DNA of 64,000 nt. It comes from Posidoniimonas corsicana (GTDB taxonomy: Bacteria > Planctomycetota > Planctomycetia > Pirellulales > Lacipirellulaceae). The stretch is taken from assembly GCF_007859765.1 (NCBI RefSeq), contig NZ_SIHJ01000001.1, forward strand, positions 3,015,056-3,079,055. Direction: 5' to 3'. Position numbers and translations under genes: made by a program. This document shows, piece after piece, positions 26,424-33,892 of this stretch; positions within the stretch are counted from its first letter, which is position 1; the number at the start of each line of letters is the position of its first letter. The notes under the pieces are model-generated. The model was not told where the DNA came from, searched no databases, and was given only the letters and a program-made list of their open reading frames with translations.

Positions 26424-27746
26424 ATGGCGTCCCCGACCACTACCGAGCGCGAGGAGCGGCCCGCATCTGTCGCCACGGCCCCTCCGGCCGAGCCGCCCGC
26501 CGGCGCGTCGGCCGCCTGGTGGTGGATCCCGACGCTCTACTTCGCCGAGGGGGTGCCGAACGAGGTTGTGATGTCGCTGGCGGGCGCCATGTACGCGCTG
26601 CTGGGGATCGGCAACCAGGAGATGGCCCTCTACACCGGCATGCTCTACCTGCCGTGGGTCCTGAAGCCGTTGTGGAGCCCGCTGGTTGACGTGCTCGGCA
26701 CGCAGCGGCGGTGGATCATCGGCACGCAGGTCGCCCTCGCCGCTGGCTTCCTGGGCGTCGCGGTCGCGTTGCCCACCGCCGGGTTCTTCTTCGGATCGCT
26801 GTGCTTCCTGTGGGTGCTGGCGTTCAGCTCCGCGACCCACGACATCGCCGCCGACGGGTACTACATGTCGGCACTGCCCGAGAAGAGCCAGGCCTGGTTC
26901 GTCGGCATCCGGAGCACGTTCTACCGCGGCGCCAAGTTCTTTGTTTCGGCCGTGCTGCTGGCTGCCGCCGGCAGGCTCAGCGGCGTGCTGCCTGAACAGC
27001 AGGCGTGGGCGTGGACGTTCGGCCTGGCTGCGCTGACCTACGTGGTGCTCGCGGCCTACCACGCGTGGAGCCTGCCGCCGCAGGTGGCCCCGCCCCGATC
27101 GGGCAGAACGGCCGCCGGCCTGCTGAGAGACCTGGGCGACACGTTCGTCTCGTTCTTTGAGAAGCCCGGCGTGGTCGTGGGCATCGCGTTCCTGCTCCTG
27201 TACCGATTCTCCGAAGCGCAGCTCGGCAAGATCGCTCAACCGTTCATGTTCGCGTCCCGCGCCGACGGCGGCTTGGCGCTCAGCCCGGAGAGCGTCGCGG
27301 TCATTTACGGCACCTTTGGTCTCCTCTTCCTGACACTGGGCGGCATCCTCGGTGGGTTCGCCATCGCCAAGCACGGGCTGCGGCCCTGGTTCCTGCCGAT
27401 GGCGGTCGCGATCAACATCCCCAACGTGCTCTACCTGGTGCTCGCCACCACCCAGCCGGAGCAGCTGTGGCTAGTTGGGCTGGCGGTTTCGGTAGAGCAG
27501 TTTGGCTACGGGTTCGGCTTCGCGGCCTACCTGATGTACATGCTCAAGATCTCCCGCGGGGCTCACCAGACCGCACACTATGCGCTGTGCACCGGCTTCA
27601 TGGCGTTGGGGGTCATGCTGCCGAGCATGGCGTCGGGCTGGGTGGAGGAGCGTCTGGGCTATGTCGGCTTCTTCTGGTGGATCCTCGTGGCGACCATCCC
27701 CAGCTTCGTCATCACCGCGGTCGCGCGGCGGGGAGTGGTGGATTGA
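26424..27746 (+). CDS. AmpG-like MFS permease
   Basis: A 440-residue membrane protein with about 12 transmembrane helices and a 35-residue Pro/Ala-rich N-terminal extension. The opening 'PTLYFAEGVPNEVVMSLAGAM' and 'LYLPWVLKPLWSPLVDVLGT' are characteristic of the AmpG/PAT subgroup of the major facilitator superfamily, which imports GlcNAc-anhydroMurNAc peptides in Gram-negative bacteria. 'SSATHDIAADGYYM' is also typical. It follows the GH10-like gene by 26 bp, and its TGA overlaps the next gene's start. Muropeptide import is inferred from the family and the NagZ-like neighbour; other sugars remain possible. Confidence 0.8.
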   Translation: MASPTTTEREERPASVATAPPAEPPAGASAAWWWIPTLYFAEGVPNEVVMSLAGAMYALLGIGNQEMALYTGMLYLPWVLKPLWSPLVDVLGTQRRWIIGTQVALAAGFLGVAVALPTAGFFFGSLCFLWVLAFSSATHDIAADGYYMSALPEKSQAWFVGIRSTFYRGAKFFVSAVLLAAAGRLSGVLPEQQAWAWTFGLAALTYVVLAAYHAWSLPPQVAPPRSGRTAAGLLRDLGDTFVSFFEKPGVVVGIAFLLLYRFSEAQLGKIAQPFMFASRADGGLALSPESVAVIYGTFGLLFLTLGGILGGFAIAKHGLRPWFLPMAVAINIPNVLYLVLATTQPEQLWLVGLAVSVEQFGYGFGFAAYLMYMLKISRGAHQTAHYALCTGFMALGVMLPSMASGWVEERLGYVGFFWWILVATIPSFVITAVARRGVVD

Positions 27747-28657
27747 AAACCACCCCACCCACCGCGCCCGTGCTGATCCGACCGATGACCCCAGCCGACA
27801 CGCACTCCGCCAGGCTGCTGTGGAACCGCTCGGCGGAGCACGACTTCCTCTCCGGCAGGCTCTTCGAGGAAAAAGTATCCGGCGAGCCAACTGGCGCCAC
27901 GCTGCTTGCCGAGCACGAGGGCAGTGCGGTCGGTTTGGTGGTCACCGCGTCCGATCCTGCCGGCGAGCGTGGCTTCATCAAGCTGCAGGCCACGCTGCCG
28001 GAGTGGCGTGGACGCGGCGTCGGCTCGGAGCTGCTCGCCGCCGCCGAGGCGGCGCTCCGCCAGCAGGGCTACCGGACCGTGAGGATCGCCGAGTCGGCGC
28101 CCAACTACCTGACGCCCGGCGTCGACGTCCGGTACGAATCGGCCCTGCGGTTCTACAGCCAACGTGGCTACCAGGAAATCGGCCGCGCCCAGAACCTCTC
28201 GGTCGACCTCGAGCAGTTTGAGGCCGCCCGACCGAGTTCAACATGTGTGGTCCCCCTCGACTGGAAGGTGCGCCGCGCCACCGACGAGGACCTCGACTCG
28301 CTGTTCGCTCTGCTCGCCGCGCACTGGCCCAGCTGGCGCCCCGAGGTGTCGACCTCGCTGCGAACGAGCCCCGGGTCGGTCTTCGTGGCTTCCCACGACA
28401 ACCGCGTGCTAGGCTTCGCCGCGTACGACGGCAACAATGTGGGCTCCGGCTGGTTCGGCCCGATGGGCATGTCCCCGGAGATGCGGGGGCAGGGCGTTGG
28501 GCAGGCGCTCCTGCTGCAGACGCTGCACGACATGCGGACCATCGGCTACCGGCGGGCCATCATCCCGTGGGTCGGGCCGGTGGAGTTCTACGAACGGGCG
28601 GTCGGCGCTCGCGCCTCGCGTCAGTTCGTCCGACTCGAAAAACAACTCACAGACTGA
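27743..28657 (+). CDS. Double-domain GNAT acetyltransferase
   Basis: A 304-residue protein with two GNAT folds. Start TTG 27743 overlaps the permease stop (TTGA), a coupled arrangement; the long frame upstream of it only shadows the permease gene. Domain 1 (about 8-150) carries 'LPEWRGRGVGSELLAAAE' and 'ESALRFYSQRGYQEIG'; domain 2 (about 170-300) carries 'SPEMRGQGVGQALLLQ' and 'GPVEFYERAVGARAS'. Both CoA-binding loops are intact. Its position between an AmpG-like permease and a NagZ-like gene suggests an amino-sugar or amino-acid acceptor, as an inference. Confidence 0.8.
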   Translation: MKTTPPTAPVLIRPMTPADTHSARLLWNRSAEHDFLSGRLFEEKVSGEPTGATLLAEHEGSAVGLVVTASDPAGERGFIKLQATLPEWRGRGVGSELLAAAEAALRQQGYRTVRIAESAPNYLTPGVDVRYESALRFYSQRGYQEIGRAQNLSVDLEQFEAARPSSTCVVPLDWKVRRATDEDLDSLFALLAAHWPSWRPEVSTSLRTSPGSVFVASHDNRVLGFAAYDGNNVGSGWFGPMGMSPEMRGQGVGQALLLQTLHDMRTIGYRRAIIPWVGPVEFYERAVGARASRQFVRLEKQLTD

Positions 28658-28659
28658 CT

Positions 28660-30228
28660 ATGGAAACCGCCGTGGCGCCCACAACCGAGCAGCTCACGCT
28701 GGAAGAAAAACTCGCTCAGCTCATGTTCGTGCGGATGGGCTCCAACCTGCCGCCGATCGTGACCGCCTCGGACGACGAGCAACGCGTCGCCGAACTGCTG
28801 GAGCGCTGCCCGATCGGCGGGCTCCTGCTGTTCAACGGCGTGTGGCCCCACGTGCGCGACTCGCTCACCCGCCTGCAGGCCAAGTCGCGCGTCCCACTCC
28901 TCGTCTCGGCCGACCTCGAGCGCGGCGCCGGGCAGCAGGTCGGTGGGCTCACCGTGTTCCCGCACGCCCGCGCCTTCGCCCAACTCGGCGATCAGGCCGA
29001 ATCCTCCCTCCGCGACGCAATCTCCATCACCGCCCGCGAGGCGCTGCAGGCGGGCGTGCAGATCCTGTTCGCTCCGGTCGCGGACGCAAACACCAACCCG
29101 CAGAACCCGATCATCGCCACCCGCGCGTACGGCGAGGACCCCGCCGAGGTCGCGCGGCTCGTGGCCGTTGTGGTCGAAGCCGCCGGCCAGGCGGGCGCGC
29201 TCGCCGCCGCCAAGCACTTCCCCGGCCACGGCGACACCAGCCAGGACTCGCACGACGGGCAGCCCTGCGTCGACCGCCCGGCCGACGAGCTGCACGCCTG
29301 CGAGCTGCCCCCCTTCCGGTCCGCCATCCAGTCGGGCGTCCCGCTGATTATGTCGGCCCATGTCAGCTACCCTGCTCTCGACCCAACCGGCGAGCCGGCC
29401 ACGTTCTCCAAGCCGATCCTCACCGACCTGCTGCGCGGCGAGCTCGGGTTCACCGGCGCGGTCTGCTCCGACAGCCTGCTGATGGCCGGCGCGCGCGACC
29501 GCTACCAGTCCGAGGGCCAGATGGCCGCGGCGGCCTTGTTGGCGGGCGTCGACATGCTGTTGGACCTGGCGGACCCGGCCGCGGCGGTCGCGGAAATGGC
29601 GGAGCTGGTCCGTTCGGAACAAATCCCCGAGGCCCGCGTCAACGAGGCGGTCGGCCGGGTGCTCAAGCTCAAAGCGAAGATCGCCAACCAGGCGCCGCAC
29701 GCCGATCCGATCCCGGCAGAGCAGGTCCAAGAGCACAAGCGCACGGCCGCCGCGATCGCCAAGGCAGCGATCCGCGTGGTCTCACCGGCCGGCGGCGCCC
29801 CGCCTCGACTGGCGCCCGACAAGCCGACCACCGTGGTGCTGATGAAGCCGTTCAACCTGCCCAGCGACCCCGCCCAACAACCACTGGCCGCGGCCATCCA
29901 GCAACGGATCCCCTCCGCCCAGTACTTCGAGTTCGGCCCCGACGTCGACGCCGACCTCCGCGACCAAGCGGTCGCCGCCGCCCAAAACGGCGGGCAGCTT
30001 CTCGTGGCGATCATCGCCAAGCCCGCGGCCTGGCACGCGTTCGGGATGACCGACCCGCAACGCCAACTGGCGGACGACCTGGCCCAACTCGACGGCGCCG
30101 TGATCGCGTCGCTCGGCGTGCCCACCATCCTGCAGGACTTCCCCGCCGCGGTCCCCAAGCTCTGCACCTACAGCGACGTGCCCGACTCCCAAACCGGCCT
30201 GGCCGACCTGCTCTGCCCGACCGCCTAG
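28660..30228 (+). CDS. nagZ: NagZ-like beta-N-acetylhexosaminidase (GH3)
   Basis: A 522-residue GH3 enzyme starting at ATG 28660, 2 nt after the GNAT stop. NagZ enzymes remove GlcNAc from GlcNAc-anhydroMurNAc and its peptides. The NagZ-specific loop 'AAKHFPGHGDTSQDSH' (near residue 186; it contains the His/Asp acid-base dyad) and the nucleophile segment 'FTGAVCSDSLLMAGA' (near 265) are both present. The GH3 barrel ends near 350; the remaining 170 residues form a second alpha/beta domain that short NagZ proteins lack. No signal peptide is visible, so it acts in the cytoplasm, after import by the permease two genes upstream. Confidence 0.88.
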   Translation: METAVAPTTEQLTLEEKLAQLMFVRMGSNLPPIVTASDDEQRVAELLERCPIGGLLLFNGVWPHVRDSLTRLQAKSRVPLLVSADLERGAGQQVGGLTVFPHARAFAQLGDQAESSLRDAISITAREALQAGVQILFAPVADANTNPQNPIIATRAYGEDPAEVARLVAVVVEAAGQAGALAAAKHFPGHGDTSQDSHDGQPCVDRPADELHACELPPFRSAIQSGVPLIMSAHVSYPALDPTGEPATFSKPILTDLLRGELGFTGAVCSDSLLMAGARDRYQSEGQMAAAALLAGVDMLLDLADPAAAVAEMAELVRSEQIPEARVNEAVGRVLKLKAKIANQAPHADPIPAEQVQEHKRTAAAIAKAAIRVVSPAGGAPPRLAPDKPTTVVLMKPFNLPSDPAQQPLAAAIQQRIPSAQYFEFGPDVDADLRDQAVAAAQNGGQLLVAIIAKPAAWHAFGMTDPQRQLADDLAQLDGAVIASLGVPTILQDFPAAVPKLCTYSDVPDSQTGLADLLCPTA

Positions 30229-31056
30229 CCTCGCCCAAACGCCCCCCCGCCCAGCGACTAGCACCCGCTTCGTCCGATTCGTTTTGTCCAAGAACACGAG
30301 CGAAGGGGACAAAACCCCGGCCACACCTCCTCCCATCTGTCTCCGTAACTGTCAGCAGTTAAAAACGTTACGGATATCGCCCCTCAACATGCCCATAGGG
30401 TTTTGTCCGATCGCGTGCACCTCCGGGGACCAAATCGGACAAAACCTGCTTCGCCGCACCCGCGTGTGAGAGTGTTCGGAGCTCCAGTCCGCCGGCCAGC
30501 GCCGAGTGAATTCGGGCTCTGAGAGTCGGCCCACCATCGAGTATCAGGGGTGTCCACAGAGCAACGAACCCCCGTAGCCCCGAACCGTGCCAACCGCGCA
30601 GCAGCCACCAAAGGCGCCGCCCGCTGTGGGCACGCCGCGCGCGACCGACCACCCCTCATTGGATCACGGCAGGTGGCCGGTTTCTACGCAAATCCAGGCA
30701 AGAACTAGGGCATCGCCCCCCCTGTAACACGGTGGTCCTCCACCGTGGGCGCCGCGAGCCCGAGGGGAACGCGAACGGCGAGTAGGAGTTCCTAGCTAAT
30801 CCTGCGCAGGACCTCGAAGCCGACGCGGGTTTGAGCTGCTAAACAATCGCGGAGGTGTGCTGCATGTACGCAGGCTTGATTGCACTTTCGGCGTCGCATT
30901 AGACTGGCCCCGAGCGGTGCCTATAGGGCGGCCTCAGGGCTATTGGCAAGTGGTCACCTCGGTGATGATGCGGTGGGGTCTCGCCTCGCGTTGACGTGGC
31001 ATGCTCAGTGTCGCATTGGACCGCGTACCAATCACCTCCGCGAGAGACAATTAGCG
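30229..31056. other. 828-bp intergenic region with repeat element
   Basis: No gene is supported. The left part carries copy B of the TTTTGTCC-type element and a 12-bp inverted repeat (30399-30446). The remainder to 31056 has only short frames without protein character and should include the promoter of the following gene. Confidence 0.5.
30278..30446 (+). repeat. TTTTGTCC-motif intergenic element, copy B
   Basis: 'ttcgttttgtccaagaacac' followed by 'gcgaaggggacaaaac' (30278-30315), then after about 82 nt 'gggttttgtccgat' (30398-30411). This matches copy A (2374-2525, minus strand) in sequence and spacing. An extra 'accaaatcggacaaaacc' at 30429-30446 forms an inverted repeat with 30399-30410. 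Confidence 0.65.
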
Positions 31057-32271
31057 ATGGCCAAACTCATCTACCGCTCACGCATTATTTCGACTTCACT
31101 GAGCGCACTCGTATTGTTGATCGCGGCGTCAGCCGATCTTGCCGCGCAAGCGATCGGACGAGACGAGTCAACGACAGACAAGGTCCGCCAACCCGCCATA
31201 GAAGATCGGATCCGGTTGCTAGAACAGCGGGTACAGCAGCTTGAGTCTCAATTGCGTCAGCAGGCAGGCAGCGCCAGTGGAGGATCGAGTCGACCGGGCC
31301 TAGGCTCGAATCCTGCGCCACGTTTCTTCGACGCCAGTAAGAACTCTCGGTTCGATAGCGTACCAAAACTACCCGCCGCCGATTCAGTTACCTCGACACG
31401 ATCGATCCGCGAACGCTTCGCCGGCGCATCGATCTATGTGTCGTTTGGTCCCGTGTCCAGACCGAGCAAGGTCGTCCAGGTCGATGCCGAAGGCGAAATA
31501 CTTGGTTGTGTGACGACCCCCGGCTCAGCAATGGGCTTAGGTGTCGATGGCGACCGCTTGCTTTGCGTTCAGGCAAGTGCAAGGGTGGGGCAAGGCCAAG
31601 TACTCGCAATCGGCAAGGCCGGCGAGCTGAAGTCGGTGTTCAGCAATCCCACCCTGCTACCGGACACAATAGCGTTGTCGAGCAACCCACAGTGTGACTA
31701 CTACCTTGTAGGCGATAACGGCGCCGATCGCGTAGTTCAGATCTCAAAGTCGGGCAGCGACGAGCCGATTGTGCGCTTCCAGCAACAGAGGTCGCCGAGT
31801 TTCCAAGACATATCAATCGCCTCGTGCAGCGACGGTAGTTTGCTCTACTGGAGCAATGACGTTGAAGGAATATACCGTCTCGCCGCTGGTGAATCGGAAT
31901 TGCCGGACCGCCCATTAGTCTATGCCGAGTCTCGATTCGGCAACGCGGTGGCGGCGTCCCCGGTGTCGGGCAAGTGGGTTGCGCTGCTGCAGAGTCGGCT
32001 CATCTTGTTCGACGGCGAGAAGCCAGCGTCAGTCATCGGGTATCCGGCCGGCGAGAGACTATTCCGTGGCCTCGCCAGTTTTGTCGGAGACAGCCTGCTA
32101 GCGGTGGCGTTTCAGTCCGGCAATGTGTGGGCGATCGATCTAGAGAGCGGCGATCCCCTCAAGCTATTCAACGTCCGTTCGGACCGAACGATTGGGTTGA
32201 GTGTAGGAGAACAACTAGACTGGCCGGCGGCTGATAGCTCTCTCTCACAGGTGATTGTTGCCGCGCAATGA
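31057..32271 (+). CDS. Exported hypothetical protein with coiled coil and propeller-like body
   Basis: I do not recognise a family. ATG 31057 gives 404 residues with a signal peptide ('TSLSALVLLIAASADLAAQA'). Residues about 45-70 ('IEDRIRLLEQRVQQLESQLRQQ') are a short coiled coil with a leucine heptad pattern, followed by a Ser/Gly-rich linker. The rest consists of repeating beta-type units ('GDRLLCVQASARVGQGQVLAI', 'DYYLVGDNGADRVVQIS', 'SLLYWSNDVEGIYRLAAGE', 'SLLAVAFQSGNVWAIDLESGD') that look like the blades of a beta-propeller. A periplasmic or surface scaffold is a guess. Codon use is less GC-rich than in its neighbours. Confidence 0.65.
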   Translation: MAKLIYRSRIISTSLSALVLLIAASADLAAQAIGRDESTTDKVRQPAIEDRIRLLEQRVQQLESQLRQQAGSASGGSSRPGLGSNPAPRFFDASKNSRFDSVPKLPAADSVTSTRSIRERFAGASIYVSFGPVSRPSKVVQVDAEGEILGCVTTPGSAMGLGVDGDRLLCVQASARVGQGQVLAIGKAGELKSVFSNPTLLPDTIALSSNPQCDYYLVGDNGADRVVQISKSGSDEPIVRFQQQRSPSFQDISIASCSDGSLLYWSNDVEGIYRLAAGESELPDRPLVYAESRFGNAVAASPVSGKWVALLQSRLILFDGEKPASVIGYPAGERLFRGLASFVGDSLLAVAFQSGNVWAIDLESGDPLKLFNVRSDRTIGLSVGEQLDWPAADSSLSQVIVAAQ

Positions 32272-32535
32272 CTCGCGGTATCCCCGTCTGGCACTCGGCG
32301 TCCCGGCTAGCCGGGCGCCATGCTCACACGCGAGAGCGGGTGAGCACTCTAGTTGTTGCATCCCCGTCAAGCACGCCGGCGCCGGCCGCGGCGATCTGAC
32401 CGGATCTCTGAGCCGCACACCTCGCGGCGGTCTTCGGGTAGATTGGGCGTGCGATTGCACCGCACGCTACGACCACCCCACCGAACTCCCACCGTTGGCG
32501 GGTCGGGCCCCCGGGCCCGCCCCAAGAAGTACGCC

Positions 32536-33774
32536 ATGTCGACCGACGAGCCGGCCCAGAAGCGGATTGCGTCCCTGGACCAGTTCCGGGGCTACACCGT
32601 CCTGGCCATGTTCCTGGTCAACTTCTTAGGCAGCTTCGAGGCGTGCCACTGGCTGCTTCGGCACCACAACGTGTTCTGCAGCTTCGCGGACACGATCATG
32701 CCGCAGTTCCTCTTCGCGGTCGGGTTCGCCTTCCGGCTCAGCTTCGAACGCCGGATCGAATCCCGCGGCGCGCCGGCCGCCTACGCCCGCATGGTCCGCC
32801 GCCTGCTCGGGCTCGTGCTGGTGAGCCTGGTCGTCTACTCCGCCGGCTCGAGGGCCGAGACCTGGGACCAGCTGTCCACGATGGGCGCCTGGGAGGCCGT
32901 GCGGGGGCCGCTGAAGAGCACCTGGTTCCAAACGCTGACGCACATCGCCGTCACCTCACTCTGGGTCCTGCCGGTGGTCCGAGCGGGCGTCGGTTGGCGG
33001 ATTGCGTTCCTGCTGGGTTCGGCGGCGATCCACGTCGTGGCGTCGCACGCGTTCTACTTCCACTGGGTCAACAACGGGGCCCCCAACGGCATTGACGGCG
33101 GGCCGCTCGGGTTCCTCACGTGGGCCGTACCGATGATCGTCGGCACGCTCGCCTACGACGCTGTGGCCCAACCGGAGGGCCGCCGCCCGCTGGCGTCGAT
33201 GCTGCTCTGGTCGGCCCTGCTGATGGCGGCGGGCTACGCGCTCTCCTGCGGGACGCGGTTCTACGACGCGCCGTCTGCCACGCAGCCCGCGGCGACGAAG
33301 CTGGCCAGCCAACCGGTCATCCCCACACCCGCGCAGGTGGCGACCGCCCGCGAGAAGGTGGCGAGCGGACAAGTCCTGCAACTGCTGGCCGAGCCGCCCT
33401 TCGTGCCGCCGCCCCACCCGGACGGCGACATCGGCAAGAGCCACCAGCTGCGGGCGTGGAACTACTGGATGATGAGCCAGCGGTCAGGCACGCTCTCGTA
33501 CCAGGTGTTCGCAGCCGGGTTCTCGTTGGCGGTGTTCCTGCTGTTCTACGTCGGCTGCGACCTGTACGGCTGGCGGATTGGCGTGCTCTCCACCTTTGGC
33601 GCCAACGCCCTGGCGGCCTACGTCCTGCACATGATGGTCGACCACTCGGTCAAGTCGTTCATGCCGCGTGACGCCCCGGAGTGGTACATGTGGGGCGGGT
33701 GCGCCGTGTTTATCGGAGTCACGTACCTGCTGGTCCGCAGCCTGGAACTGCGGGGCATCTACCTGAAGCTGTAG
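32536..33774 (+). CDS. HGSNAT/DUF5009-like membrane acetyltransferase
   Basis: A 412-residue membrane protein with about ten hydrophobic helices, ATG 32536. The N-terminus 'KRIASLDQFRGYTVLAMFLV' is the signature of heparan-alpha-glucosaminide N-acetyltransferase-like and DUF5009 proteins; a conserved His region follows ('ACHWLLRHHNVFCSFADTIMPQF'). Such proteins move acetyl groups from cytoplasmic acetyl-CoA to amino sugars across the membrane. A soluble loop of about 100 residues lies between helices near residues 255-320. In this amino-sugar-rich neighbourhood, N-acetylation of glucosamine-containing glycan outside the cell is a reasonable inference, not a proven role. The long in-frame extension upstream is not protein-like. 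Confidence 0.78.
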   Translation: MSTDEPAQKRIASLDQFRGYTVLAMFLVNFLGSFEACHWLLRHHNVFCSFADTIMPQFLFAVGFAFRLSFERRIESRGAPAAYARMVRRLLGLVLVSLVVYSAGSRAETWDQLSTMGAWEAVRGPLKSTWFQTLTHIAVTSLWVLPVVRAGVGWRIAFLLGSAAIHVVASHAFYFHWVNNGAPNGIDGGPLGFLTWAVPMIVGTLAYDAVAQPEGRRPLASMLLWSALLMAAGYALSCGTRFYDAPSATQPAATKLASQPVIPTPAQVATAREKVASGQVLQLLAEPPFVPPPHPDGDIGKSHQLRAWNYWMMSQRSGTLSYQVFAAGFSLAVFLLFYVGCDLYGWRIGVLSTFGANALAAYVLHMMVDHSVKSFMPRDAPEWYMWGGCAVFIGVTYLLVRSLELRGIYLKL

Positions 33775-33892
33775 CCCGACCTCCCCGACAGCGGAGGCTG
33801 AGCGATCTAGTGGCGTAACCCTCGCCACCACAAACGTCCGAGGCGTTTACTCCACTCTCGAACGTCTGCCAGACCCCAGCACCAAAGACCGC

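Noticed and set aside
28621..29736. Minus-strand frame opposite the NagZ-like gene
   Set aside because: No motif and typical antisense composition; the GH3 motifs are on the plus strand.
30880..31056. Upstream extension of the 31-kb hypothetical protein
   Set aside because: The 59 residues before ATG 31057 are basic and unlike a signal peptide, which starts cleanly at 31057.
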